Of a DNA stretch of 48,510 nucleotides, positions 22,520-34,572 are shown in pieces (the stretch's first letter is position 1; each line of letters opens with the position of its first letter). The notes below the pieces were generated by a model. That model did not search any database. It saw only the letters and a program-made list of their open reading frames with translations, and was not told the DNA's origin. Origin of the DNA: Chromera velia. Taxonomy: Eukaryota > Sar > Chromeraceae. The DNA lies in assembly GCA_018398765.1 (NCBI GenBank), contig JAHBMJ010005888.1, positions 13,972-62,481 of the forward strand, in the 5' to 3' direction. The position numbers were made by a program, and so were the translations under genes.

Positions 22520-23102
22520 GTGACTTACCGAATGCTAGACGCCTATTATGGGCCGATAGCGATGGCGTATGATGATGAAAGGGGGAAGAAAAAATGTGAG
22601 TGTCTATGTACGGCAGCAGGAAAACGCTGTACCCACTGCCCGCTGGGCGCCCTATGCCCAAACTGTAAGAAGTACGATGTTGCGAGTGCAGACCATCGGG
22701 GGGGGGGGGGTTGTGGAAAAAACTGTAAGTATACCTTAAACGAAACCCACTGTACTAACTGCTATGTGGGCAAAGACAGATGTAAAAACCGTGACCCTTC
22801 GGCTCTGTCCCCCCAGACTGCTTCCTCCATCTCCTCCGTCCAACCGTCTACCAGATGTGCATGCCGGTGTCATGGCTCCAATACTTGTATGCTGGCTGCA
22901 AGTGTGCAAAGAACGGTACTCCCTATATGAGGTGCCCGAAAGGAGACAAATGTCGAAACCCCTAGTCGAAACCCACATGGCTGGCGGCCCCTTGAGCCCC
23001 CGATAAAGAGCACGAGCCGTGAGGGAAACAATAGAAAGACTAAATGGGGGAAGGTAACAAAAAAATGGTAGAGAAAGAAGGAAAAAGGACAAAGTCTTTC
23101 TT

Positions 23103-23175
23103 CTTCCTCGTCTTCTTCTTCTTTTTCTTTTTCTTCTTCTTCTTCTTCTTCTTCTTCTTCTTCTTCTTCTTCTTC
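23103..23175. repeat. (CTT)n microsatellite inside the LINE
   Basis: About 20 TTC/CTT units lie between the Cys-rich and endonuclease segments. The minus strand reads as poly-Glu, which is an artefact. Confidence 0.9.
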
Positions 23176-25828
23176 ATCAGCACCTGCATCTGCTTCTGCT
23201 TCTACTTTAGCTTGCCTAGCCAGTGGGGGTGTTGCATTGAAAGAATTGATTTTTGTAAGATTAATAGTGGGGCTCAGAATTGCCACGCTTAACGTGAAAG
23301 GTCTCTTAGACAGTATAGAGAGTGATGGCAGTCTGTTTGCCTGGCTTAAGGAGTTTGATATGGTAATTTTGATGGAAACACGGTCCCCCACGCGCCTTTT
23401 TGAATACCTTCTTCACTCAGGCAAGAATTTCTCCCACCAAAAATAGGTTAGACAGCACCTTGGGGGAGGTGGAAGTAGTAGAGGCAGGAAGGAAGCGTTA
23501 GAACAGGACAAAGATACCGGGGGGGTCGCTGTCCTAATTCGGAAGTCATTGAAAGGCCGACTAAGGCCTGAGATCGAACTGGTCGGCCCATCTATGCTGC
23601 GTGCGTCATTACATATTGGTGGATTCGATGCACATAGCAAGTCCTCTATTCTGCATGTGTTTGGAGTATATGTGCTACACGGACGGTCTACTGGGAGAGG
23701 GGAGGCAGGTGAGGATCTGAGCCACTGGGAGCGCCTGACAGATACATTGTCAGAAGTTCCTCTAGGGGAAAGGAGAATTATGACTGGTGATTTCAACACT
23801 CACATCTCTGATGAGCTGCCAAAAGGAATTACCTAAGATAGGGGGGTACAAGATAAGAACGGAATCATTCAGGAAGAGAAGGTATCGGAAGTAATCCGTG
23901 CTTTGTCTTGCAACCAAAAAGTTGATCAACAGGGCCGTTCTCTTTTAAAACTCTGTAAACTAACGAATCTTCTCCCTTTAAAATTTAATGGTCTCTGCAT
24001 TGATGGTTCTGCCCCCACTTGGAGTGGGGAAGCACGCTCTTTCTCACGTGACTGCACCTTCCTCTGAAAAGGTAGAGGTCACACTCTGATTGATTTTTTT
24101 CTCGTTGATCCCCCCCTCCTCTATGCTTGTACTCACCTCGATGTGAAACAGCCAGCAGAACTGTCTAGGCTCGACCATACAACTGTGTCACTTTCTTTGT
24201 CCCTTGTTGCTGCCCCTTTCATTCCCCCTCAACAGCCAGACAGCAAAGAGAACTCCCTTTTACCTATCCCCCCCCTTCATCGCTCCATCAGATCCACTCC
24301 TGTCTCAGACGAAGAGCTTCTCCCCTTGGCTGCAACAGCTGGTCAATTGGCTGAACAGCTATAGCCTGGACTTGTGAAAATGGCTTGCGAAGCTGAAAAC
24401 ATTGATCTCCCTTCTTTTCTATCCGCTCCCCCCCCCCCACTGTCTGCTCCCAACTTATATGAGCAACCGGTGCCCTTGTCTTTCTGTGAAAGTTAAAGTT
24501 ACTGCTGAAGGAATGGGAAACCACGGCCCGACAAAAGAAATCAAGCGGAAGGATTTAGATGGTCAACAGGGCAAAAAAAAATGAGACAAAAGAAAAAGGC
24601 CGAATGGTTTGATAATGAATGCAAGGAAGCAGCGACACTTTGGAGGGAAGTAAAGAAGGCGTTGAACAAACTTGTGCAATCATGTGAGAATGAGGGGAGA
24701 AGTGGGAGCAGCAGAGCGAACATGGTTGCCTTAAGATAGATAGTTGAGAGGCAGACCCGCAGATATCAGCGATTGTACAACAGGAAAAAAGAGGGTACGA
24801 AAAGCTCTGTGCAGAAAAGGTTGCATTCGAGTTGTCCTCTAACCCTTCAAAGGTCTGGTCATTGAGAAGAAAGCTGCAAAAAAGCAATAGAGAGAAACTT
24901 TAAGCCCCTCCTAGTTCCTAGCCTTCAGTAAAGGACTTTTCCTGTCACTGGGCTTCCATCTTCGCTGACTCTCCCTCTGACAGGGAATCTGCACAAGAAA
25001 GTGCTCCCCCTTTCCCTCCTTCGCAGCCAGCCCCGCCCATTTTTAACTCTTCTTTGCACCCTAGCATTTTTTTGCAACTACATACCCACTCTCATCAGGT
25101 TCCCTGTGGCATTCACTCTCCTCCTTTGCCCCCACCAATCCCTCTGTCTCGTCTTTATTTTTGCATAGAAAAAATATGGAAAGTCCTCCGGTCTACAAAG
25201 GAGGAAAAGGCTGCAGGGTTGTCCGGACTCACCCCCAACCACCTCTTCCTCTGCTTTCAATATTCGCCTCTTTCTTGTGCTTTGTTATTTATCCATTTGA
25301 ACTTAATTCACTTGACATCCGCTTGGCGAGATAAATGGAATGTAATTAAAATCTGTTCGGTTCTAAAGGGGCCTCTTTCCCCTGACCTTGGTGAATGGTG
25401 TCCGATTCATATTGTCTCACTCTTACCAAAACTCTTTTCTTCACTCCTCTCTGCCCGTTTTACATTGCAAGTGAAGATTAACCATAGGCAGTTAGGTTTT
25501 CAGTATGGGGTAAAAACAAGAAAAGCCATTGGAGCACTTACTGCGCTGATGCAAAAGGTAAAGAAATGAAAGAAACCCTTGTTAGCATGCTTTGTAAACT
25601 TCAGCAAAGCCTTTGACTCCCTACCCAGGGATGTTTTGTTTAAAGTTTTGCTGAAGCAAAGGGTGAGTGCAGTCGATGTCAACATGATTTGGACAATGTA
25701 TACAAATATGTAGGGAAACATCACTGGCAGCCCTTTTATGTTTAAGGAAGAGAAAGGGGTGAAACAAAGGGATCCTCTCTCCCCTCTTCTCTTCTTGATT
25801 TTATCAATAAATAAATCTGCATAAAAGA

Positions 25829-26734
25829 GTGAAGGCTTCCGGTTGTACAGAGGTTCTGCTCGGTGGGGTTGAGTGCAATAGCCTTGGTTACGCCGATGAC
25901 CTTGTCCTCGTTGCTGAGAGCATGCATGACCTGCAGGTCAGCTTGAATGAATTGAATTCTTTCTGTGAAGAGAGGGGGCTCACTGTTAATTTAAAAAAGA
26001 CGAAAATCATGTGTGTGTCCGACTCTTACCCTGCAATTGAAGGCAGGCTTATGTTTGGGGGAAAAGAAGTCAAGAGAGTGGGGTCGTATAAGTATCTGGG
26101 TGTTCTTTTATTCGAAGGGGGAGACTTAAGGGAGGTAATACAAAAGAGGCTTAGCATAGCGAGTAGACGGATGGGTCATGCAAAGAGCGTGGCACTCTCT
26201 TTAGGTCGCCTGCCCTTCACAGCAAAAATTTTGTGTTTATATGCTTTCTGGTTGCCTGTTGCTCTATATGCGTTTGACTGTCTGCCTGTCCATAAGTCAG
26301 ACATGGATGCATTAGATGTCCTTCAATTGTGCTTTGTCCGTTGGGCTTTAAATGATCTGTCTCTCTCCTCTTTCCGTGTACCTACTCTGTGTGCTGTCGG
26401 TCTACTTCCTGTACGTATGCATATGTCGATGAGACTAAGTCTTGCTGGGTATTTGACTAATTTAAAACATATTGACCTCAAGATGCCCGCGGGTGCCTGG
26501 TCGGCTTTAATGAATGGTGATTGTCCTTCCTCTCTGATGCATACACAAAAATTGATTGGGTCGACCGGATTGAAAGAATTTATGACTGTCAAATTGAATC
26601 CAACCGTCAGAAGAAGAAAAAAAGCCACCAAGGTTGGCCGTCTCCTTCTCTTAAGAGTAGTGATCAACCGGGAAATTGATGAATGGATTGATGGTTGTCT
26701 AGAAAGGGCCGCTTCACGGGAGGCAGTTTTATAG
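25829..26734 (+). pseudogene. LINE copy 2 reverse transcriptase, longest open segment
   Basis: 301 open codons beginning in RT block 5 (YADD box at ~25891) and running through the thumb and connection. Upstream RT blocks lie in other frames and are broken by TGA at ~25567 and TAG at ~25711, with a frameshift near 25805. The zinc-knuckle frame downstream (26897-27166) is separated by stops. This is the best-preserved stretch for family placement. Confidence 0.8.
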
Positions 26735-27617
26735 TTTGGCAGAGGCGTCAGACCGAATATGTTCCAAACGTCTTATCCTACTGCCTAATGTTCGTCTCTC
26801 CTCTTCTTTTCCTCTACTTTTCTTTCATTCGCTTCATCCCCCCGTTTCGTTTCCCTCCCTTGCGCTGCGATCTGGTCCTCAGGCCTTTTTTCAGCCTTGC
26901 TGTATATGTTGCTCAGTGGTCGCCCCCATACACCGTACAAAGGGCTGGAAGACGCGGTTTGCCCTGCATGCAGGGGCAAAGCAGACGATCTGCTGCACCG
27001 ACTGACTGAATGCACAGAAACAAGAGCAGATCGAGAGGCTTTGAATGCAATTGTAACCGAAATTGAAGCCAAATTAGACAGAGCCCAAGAAAAAGAGAGA
27101 AAGTGGTTGCTATCAAAAGACTCCACCCCTCTAAAACATGCAACACAAAGCGAATTGTTGGCATGAATGAAGGTCATCCTGGCACTCAGACACTCACCCA
27201 TACCGGCCCTGCGACTCTTGCGAAACATCTGTCTGCGCCCTCCATCGTAAGGCCTGCGATTCGATGCATGTGATGGTTACTTACCTCTCTTCCCGTCTCA
27301 CCTTTTGAATGTTCTTTTTTTCATCTCCTAAGTACATCTCCCATCCCCCCTCTCCACCGGTCTTCCTGTCTGCCTCTACTGCCTGAGAGTCTCTGTTACA
27401 GTCGTCGCACTCCTCCCACAGAAGGGAAACAACATCAGCGATTGAGAAAGCATCTTCTAGATGCAGGGTGTTTAGAGTTGCGAGAATGAAGCCCCCTCCC
27501 GTTGTATGATGCAGGTCTGGCAAAAGGGCAATAAAGCATTGTCCTAGACTCATGCATTGCATGATGGCCTGTAGACCGATTAATAATAATAATAATAATG
27601 ATGATGATGATGATGAT

Positions 27618-28320
27618 ATCGTTTCTTTTTCTGTTCTGAGACCGCCTCATTCTCCTGCTCTGGTAATGCTCGTTTATTCCTAAACTTCTGCTCTTTCCTT
27701 TTTTATGTCATCCTTGGAAAACGATGATTCACCAAATTTCTGGAAACACGATTTTAGGAGTATGAACCCCTTCATCTGATTCAAGTTAAAATCATTCAGC
27801 TGCTTTTCTGCCTTTTGTTTTTCTTTTGTTTTCTTTTCTGCATATGGCACTGTGAGATGTCTTATCTTCTGTGCAGATCTTTGCCGGCCCTCGAGAGAGT
27901 GATAGAGTGTCTTTGTCCTCAAACGGCACATGGAAGGAGGAAGAAGAGGGAGAAGTTTGAGAGAACGATGATCGAGAGAGAGGGGGGAGTCTCAATTCAG
28001 TGACTCTCGTACACTGATGATCCCCGCACGCCATAGCGCTCTGCGGTAAGGAAAGACTGGATAAGCTGACGGCAGCCAGCTGCAGCTAGGAGATGGAAGT
28101 ACATCTGTATCTAGGTCTGAGTCCATGAACGTGGGTGCGAGTGTGCATGTGCACGAGTGTGTATGTATTAAATTGTATTCGTGCGTCTATATGTTTTTTA
28201 ACATGGTGACATCTCTATTTTACAATTTTATTTAACTGTATATACAGTTCAAACTCTAGTTCAAACTTCAATGCAAATACTCAAAGTTTCTAAAAAACAT
28301 AAAACAAAAACTTAATATTA
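27618..28320. other. spacer between LINE copy 2 and the DNA transposon
   Basis: Contains a possible plus-strand exon-like piece after tctgtgcag (~27878) without a matching donor or phase partner, then AT-rich sequence. No supported gene. Confidence 0.3.
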
Positions 28321-28374
28321 TCGCATGCGGGCGGGGGCCCCGGCCCCGGCATGAATTGGGTAGGCCGCCGCCCC
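28321..28374 (+). repeat. left terminal inverted repeat of the transposon
   Basis: GC-rich (cgggcgggggccccggcccc) in an AT-rich surround. It pairs with 34573-34624 on the opposite strand apart from a 7-bp insertion and a few mismatches. Confidence 0.75.
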
Positions 28375-28518
28375 TGGGTGTGCCGGATCTCAGAGTTATT
28401 TTCAGTCTCAGCAACAGATGAATCAATGAGCTTCGTTGTCTGCCAACACTCTCAGACATTGTGACTGACTACAAAACTGCCCTTTTTTTTGTTCAAAACG
28501 ACTGACGGGCAGTGGAGA

Positions 28519-29932
28519 ATGAGCATTCAATTTGGCAGAATGGTAGATGATCCCTTTAAACGCGCAAAGGCAGTCCAAAAGGCTGCGGAGCTGCTCAATG
28601 TAGAGACTCAGTTGATTGGGGCTCTAAAAGGCACCATTGCAAGCTACAACCAAACTTCCTGTTAAGACATGAGAGATGCTGTGAAGCGTGCCTTGATGTC
28701 TGCTTCGAATAGAATCATTATGATGAACTTTATTGTGCAAGATGTTGTTTTGAAGACTTTCAAAAAGAGATGGCTGTCGGCTCGAGAGGTAGCTCAAAGA
28801 TCTTCGAAGTTGTCCGCCCTGCGCTCAATTGTGACCGACACATTGTGGAGTTGGCTCTTGCCACAGGAGGAGTACAGAGAGAGAAGAAGGTATGCCTTTC
28901 GCTGCCTCATGATGGGGCACAAAGGGATGATGATGTTTGCACTCCGCTACTACGCTTTGATGCTGAGGGGGTTCGACTCTACCCTCATCAACGTGGAGAA
29001 GCTCTGGGAGTGTATTGGTAGCATAGGGAGCTTTCGGCTTTCAAATTACGTCTTGAGCTGGCTGAAAAGTCCCGGCGTGCAGGTTCTGGCTCCTCAAGGC
29101 ATAACGGAGAACAGCTACCGAGCGCTGGTCAGTCAGTATTCTCCCTTCTCAACTCCCTTTTTCTGTGTAAAGCGTTGCAAAGTGAGCGCACTGTTCTAAT
29201 TCATACATGCAATGTTATTTGCTTGCAGTTCGATGCGCCTCTTATAATTGTGGTCCGAGAGGAGGCCCTCGGAATGTTCTTTGGAAAGGTGCGCTCTGGG
29301 TACCGGACGGACGTGCAGCTGACGGAGCTATTCGGAGCGTCTTTTCCAGTGCCTGCCTCCACCCTCCAGAGAACCCTGGATCCCTGCCTGTACATTGTGA
29401 TGGGCTCTCTTCAGAGCCAGGAGAGAGTGGACGTCGGCATCAGCTACACAGTACAGGAGGTGCAGCCTGCGGACGCCGGTGCCCAGGACTCTCAAGCCGA
29501 GGACCAGTCTTAGGTTAGCTAGAGGCACACTGGTGTGAGCCCTAGAAACAGCCTAGCTAGACAGTGTACAGTCACGATGATTCTATCAATTCAATTGTTT
29601 CATAATTTTTTGCATGTAAATCATTGAATACAGGCTGTTGGAGTCCAACAGGAAGAGGGGGGAGACACTGGAGGAGACGAGCACGGCCAGGGGACTCATG
29701 ACATGGACGTCGACGAAACAGGTACGATCACTTGCATACACACCCTTTCAGATACAAAGTATCCAGAAGGTAGACATAGAACACACAGACAGTCAACATG
29801 CACGCACATACATGCATAAATTAACTTCTCCCTCCCCCGCCCTCCTCTCGCTTCCCCTTCTTTCGTGCAGAGTCGCAATGTGATGTTGACGACAGAGAAA
29901 TTGGCGAAGAGGCGGCACTTGACGATTACTGA
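28519..29932 (+). CDS. transposon gene 1, four exons, unknown family, two in-frame TAR codons
   Basis: Exons 28519-29127, 29229-29513, 29634-29721 and 29871-29932 join with phases 0,0,1 and close at 1044 nt (348 codons) ending in TGA. The protein starts MSIQFGRMVDDPFKRAK, is helical and basic in the middle (FKKRWLSAREVAQRS), and ends in an acidic tail (DMDVDETESQCDVDDRE). In-frame TAA at 28663-28665 and TAG at 29511-29513 (just before the exon 2 donor) interrupt it, but there are no frameshifts. No domain is recognised. Because it is the smaller of two genes in a TIR element, an accessory DNA-binding role is possible by analogy, which is inference only. Confidence 0.6.
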
Positions 29933-29945
29933 TCGACACAAAAGG

Positions 29946-32900
29946 TCAGTCATGCATTCCATTAGACTCTTCCCCTCCCTCCCCCCCCTCCTCCTCCTCC
30001 TCCTCCTTGTCTGCTTCATATGCAAAGTCATCCTCACTGCCACTCGAAATTTCTTCTGCTGCTGACACATCGTCGTCTGCAATCACATCCATCCGTGTCT
30101 TGTTTCCTTCCAGACACACGCTGATGCCCTGATCATCGATAGCAAGGAATGTGCCTAGCAGGTTGCAGACTGCGATTTATGTCCCTGTGTCTCCTTGGGT
30201 GTTAGGGAGGGGCTTTGCTCCATGACTTGCAGCGCCAGTGGGAGCAAAAGCATCAGCCACCATGCGGTTGAATACCTCGTGTGCCTGCATGCTGAAGTAC
30301 TTTGCGATAGAGCGGTAGTGGTAGAGAAAGTAATAGAAGGTCTCGAGGAGATAAAAGGTTGTAGGGTACTGCTGGCCTGGGTATGTTTCAAGCCAGACTC
30401 TTTTGAAGTCTTTGACTACTTTGGGGTATTTGGCAATATTTTCATCAGAGGGGGCGGTCTGTCGAAGAATGTGCAGACAGAAGAAGAATGCAGAAAGGCC
30501 TTTTCTGATCCTGTCGTTGTCTCCGTACTCGGCAAGGGCCATCATGTTCTTGTGTTCTTTTGACAGAACGACGCAGTCTCTGCCTTGCAGAGAGAAATCT
30601 GGCCACAGCCACTCCCCTTTCTCTGTATCTTGGATGGGCACCATGGTTATTTGGTTGCGTATGATTTTTTGACCGAAGTCATCCTGAAGAACGTGTAGAC
30701 TTTTGCGTCCGCACTTTTCTGCAGTCAACTCTGTGAGCACACAGTTGCACGGATGTCCACAGAGATCTTGAACGTCTACGTCTTTGTCTTTCTTGTCTGC
30801 TGCTGCTGCTGCTGCTGCTGCTGCGTTCTTCTTTATTGCCTTCTCCTCTGTCGCCTTGTCTGCATCATCCCACTCCTCTTCCCCCTCCCACCCCTCTTCC
30901 TCCTCTACCAGGGAGTCTGTCTTCTCCCTCCTTTGTTCTTCTTCCTTCTCTTCTCCTGCTTTTAAATTTCCTCTTCACACTCTTTGCACTTGCACACTTT
31001 TGGCCACAGAGTAGTTCGAAGCCCACGCACCACCGCTTCGGTCCCCCTCATTGCAAAGTGCAGGCAGTCAGGGCAGACTCGCATGCCAAAACAGGCAGGC
31101 CAAAGAGACTCTCGCAGAGAGCCTTGCTTCTTTTTAGCACAGGTCGTTATGTGAGACCCAGGCTTCTTCTGTCCCTGCTTTGTGTTCTTGCAGTTACAAG
31201 GGCGCTCGACCAGCTCTGCGTGCTTCTTTGGCGTTCGGGTGAACGGGCAAGGGAAGTGGTTCTGTTTAGTTGAGTGGTTTGGGCAACCAACCAGTCTGAA
31301 TCTGTTGACTTCTGTCTTTCTAGGGATGCACTTGCATGCACAAATCACCCCATAAGTAGGACAGACCCGTTTTATGCGTGAAGGAGGAATGTGATCATCA
31401 TATCCCCTTAGGTCTAGGAGACATGAGCATGCCCGCTTCGGGTACCCAGGCATGTTTCTGTCATAACTCTCCACGGCACAAATTTCTTTTTTGCTGTCAA
31501 GGATGAAATAGGAGGGGAACACACCATTAGTACCGGCCGTGCCACACATTTTAGTAAATGCGGATTGGTCTGCTGTTCCCCACCATATCACTTTCATCCT
31601 TTTCCCCTTATAGGGCCCATCAAGCACTGTGACTCCTCCATCCACCACATTAATACCCTTTAGCAACTCTTCAGACTTAAAAAGCACTTCTAGGGTATCC
31701 CGTCCCTCTTGCTAATTTGCAAGACCAACGCAGAAAGAAAACTCTTTCGAAAAAAGAGCATTCTCGGGACAGGAAAGTGGGCGCACTAGGATGGAAATAC
31801 AGGCCCCCCCCAGCTTTCAGTCTAGTAGCCCGATTCCCATCGACTGATAAACACAGTTCGATGTTCACAACCTCCTCTTCAATCTCTTCCTCGATCTCCA
31901 GACCTTCAAGGGTGGTCGTTATGACGGTTCTCTTCTCCTTAGTAATCACACCATTCTTAATGAGGAACTCATAGGCGAACTTGTCACTCAGTAGAAGATC
32001 GAGAAGCACTTTAATGTCACCAACAAACGGCTGAAAATAGTTGTTGTGGGACTTGCCAGTGTACTTTTTTTTGGCAACCTTCTGGAGCACTCTGCTCATT
32101 GGCTTGAAGAAGCCCTTCTCTCACAGTTTTTTTTGCAGAGCGGTCAAAGGTGCAAACACCTGCAAAAATATTTTAAAATATTTTTACATGTTATTGGTGG
32201 GACAAAAAGCTTTTTTTTGTGTATGGGACAAAAACCAGTATTTGTTTTTAATGGGACAAAAAAAATTTTTTTTTGATGGGTGGGACAAAAACATATTAAA
32301 ATTTGATGGGACAAAAAAACTAAATGAATGAAATGCTTGAAAAATTAAGTACTCACGAACCTCTTTCACGGAAGGAATGGAAGTATCCTTCACAAAGTTT
32401 TTCCATCGCTGCAACTTCCCCCGAGAAAGACCCTCTGTGATGACGAAATGGGTCTATTCATCTCTCGTTTTCGGCTGTGGTTTAAATTCAAAGAAGCGGC
32501 CCCACAACCGTCTTGACCCCAGCTTGTTTATTTTTCTCTCCCTCCCTGCTTTGTATCTCTTATAAGAGGTCATGTTCTTTCTGGAGGTTCTCTCGCAGTC
32601 CACCACATTGACTTGCACCGCTCCTGTCCCTGCTGCATACACTGCCTTAGTGACCACATCCGGCTTAATCGCACTGCAGGACGTGACTAAGGATGTCGCT
32701 GCTACAGTCAGGGCATTGGCTCTTTCCTCCGGTCCCAGACTTGCCAAGCCTAGCATAGAATCCCACATTCCGATTGTGGCCCGATGTATAGCTCTAATCA
32801 GCTGGGCTCCTGTATAGGTGTGTCGGCGGGCAAACAGATCGACCTCCACTTTCTCCCTCTTTCTGGATCCCAGCCGTCTCCAGTCATTCATAAAACGCAC

Positions 32901-33313
32901 GGTCTTCTCTCTGGATCGGCGGAAGGGCTCAGTTGCGGAGAGCTCAAAGACATCATACATCTGACCCTCTTCTGCTGCTCTCTGTTCCGCTGCAATCCAC
33001 TCAAGCAACGGATACCAGAAATTTTGTCGCAACCCTACGTACTCGAAGTGTCTCCCTTGTGGTGACCTCATTGCAGAGCCCCCTGGACTCCGTGCCTTCA
33101 AGTAGGGGGAGTGCACGAGACGCATAGAGCCTGCATAAAGAGACAGACAGAGAGAGAGAGTCTCAGAGAGAGAGAGTCTCAGAGAGAGAGAGGTGTGCAG
33201 GCCATGAGGGTTCAATTCCAAAACGTAGTGTCCATACAGTGCCACGTACATACACACACGTACATATATGTACACACACATCCACACACTCACATCCACA
33301 CACATACACACAT

Positions 33314-33361
<48 letters not shown>

Positions 33362-34389
33362 GCGCAGAAATAAAGAAAAAAAGAGGGGAAAGATGGAAGG
33401 GGGGAGAGAAGGAGGGAAGGAGGGACGCCTCCCCGAATGCTTTATTACGTTTCTGATCGACAGACCTGTTGCGTGTGGACTGGGGCCATGGGGATGATCC
33501 GTAGTTGGGGCATTGGCTGCTGCCGCTGCTGCTGCACTCAAAGACTGGTGCACTGCTGTAGCCAGGCCCAATCCCGAAAAGGCAGGTGGAGAGCCATCTC
33601 CCCCTGGAGAGTCACCTGCCATTGGAGAGTCACCAGCACTCTCAAGGGGAGAATGATCTCCCTCAAGTTGTGCAAAGGCCTCTACCACTCTCCTCTTGGT
33701 CCGGATTCTCTTTTTTGGGGATGTGCACGCATCTGTATGTATCCCTCTCAATGCGCTCAGGCACTGCTTGCACACCTTCGGCGTCACTTCCTCCAAATCC
33801 GCCCTAGTCGGAAACCTGTGCCTGCAGCGGTTACAGGCGAACCCAGTAGTACCCAGAGGCCTCCTAATACGGCCACCACGAGCTCCATAACTGGACGCAG
33901 CTCCACCACTGCCACTACTACGAGCTCCACGACTGGCTGCAGCTCTACCACTGCTATGGGAAAAAGGAGGAGCGGATGAAGTGTGAGAGCCTGCAGAGAC
34001 GGCAAGGATATATACGCGTTCATCTGCATACAGATGAGGCAATACTGCTACTGCCAGGCTGTAGGAAGCAAGACAAGAGGAAAAGGCAACGACTGACTTC
34101 CAGGCTGGATGCTTCTGTCGTCTGCTTCGTGGTAGTCGGCTCCGCTGAGCATCTTCAGAGCGCCGCGAGTAGCCCCCGGTCTCCTGGACCTTCGAGGTGC
34201 AGCAGCAAGAGCCGAGTCAGGCACCTGCCTCGACGTCACAGCAGTATCAGGGGGGTAAGGAGCGGCCCGTACACCCCTCCCACGAGAACTGCGGGAACGC
34301 AGCGCTCCTGTCTGAGGCTCTGGGGGAGGATCGGGCACAGCAAAGCCATCCGGTGGCACCGGTGTAGACTGTTGTTGCTGGTCTGCCAT
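29946..34389 (-). CDS. transposon gene 2, candidate transposase with Cys-rich domains, interrupted
   Basis: Exons 34389-34098, 33990-33466 and 33130-32357 join cleanly in phase 1. Coding then continues at ~32150-31790, ~31712-30965 and ~30960-29946, where one or two junctions are unresolved or frameshifted (near 31.75 kb and near 30.96 kb). Features in order: Pro/Ser-rich N-terminus; zinc ribbon (CNRC..CKQC) in exon 2; a helical block; a region with GTADQSAFTKMCGTAGTNG that could be an RNase H-like core; a Cys cluster (CACKC, CNCKN, CKCKEC); a late helix FYYFLYHYRSIAKYFS; and an acidic tail. TAG at 32456-32454 and TAA at 30179-30177 are in frame. After the TAA, 76 further coding-like codons lead to TGA at 29948-29946. 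Assignment as transposase rests on context, size and Cys architecture, not on a family match. Confidence 0.5.
33147..33358. repeat. (GA)n and (CA)n microsatellites in an intron of transposon gene 2
   Basis: GAGAGTCTCAGAGAGA units at 33150-33192 and a CA run at 33245-33358 lie in the intron between exons 2 and 3. Confidence 0.9.
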
Positions 34390-34572
34390 ATCAATCTGCC
34401 TACAAACTTGAATTAAAACTTCAAAGCGGTGGTTTTCTACAGTCAGACACTCTTTTTGAACGGTTTGAACAACGTTTCTACGTCAGTACAACCCAAGGAG
34501 GAAGTTCTGAGTGGCTGTTGCTTTGGTAGCCGACTAGTCGGCTTACTTCAATTTCAGTGCAATAAGTCCCTC

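Larger units (their letters stand above)
22520..27617 (+). mobile_element. near full-length decayed non-LTR retrotransposon (APE + RT LINE), copy 2
   Basis: In order: a Cys-rich ORF1-like region (~22590-22960, e.g. CECLCTAAGKRCTHC); an AP-endonuclease domain (LRIATLNVKGL near 23273, GDFNTHISD near 23783, HTLIDFFLVD near 24075); RT blocks (NFSKAFDSLPRDVLF near 25600, KGVKQRDPLSP near 25757, LGYADDLVLVAE near 25882, LTVNLKKTKIM near 25981); a C-terminal zinc knuckle CPACRGKADDLLHRLTEC near 26960; and a 3' UTR ending in AAT/ATG repeats at 27581-27617. Stops of all three types and frameshifts show it is inactive. Domain order is that of I/Jockey/L1-like LINEs; the exact clade cannot be set by eye. 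Confidence 0.85.

Noticed and set aside
22870-23391. Minus-strand frame with poly-Glu
   Set aside because: It is caused by a CTT microsatellite inside the LINE and has no splice or domain support.
2074-30179. Nucleus-wide reassignment of TAA/TAG to glutamine
   Set aside because: The receptor gene and the NAD-domain gene contain a large number of Gln codons, all CAA or CAG, with no internal TAR in ~2800 codons. The receptor also ends naturally in TAG. Reassignment limited to mobile genes remains open and is listed as a finding.
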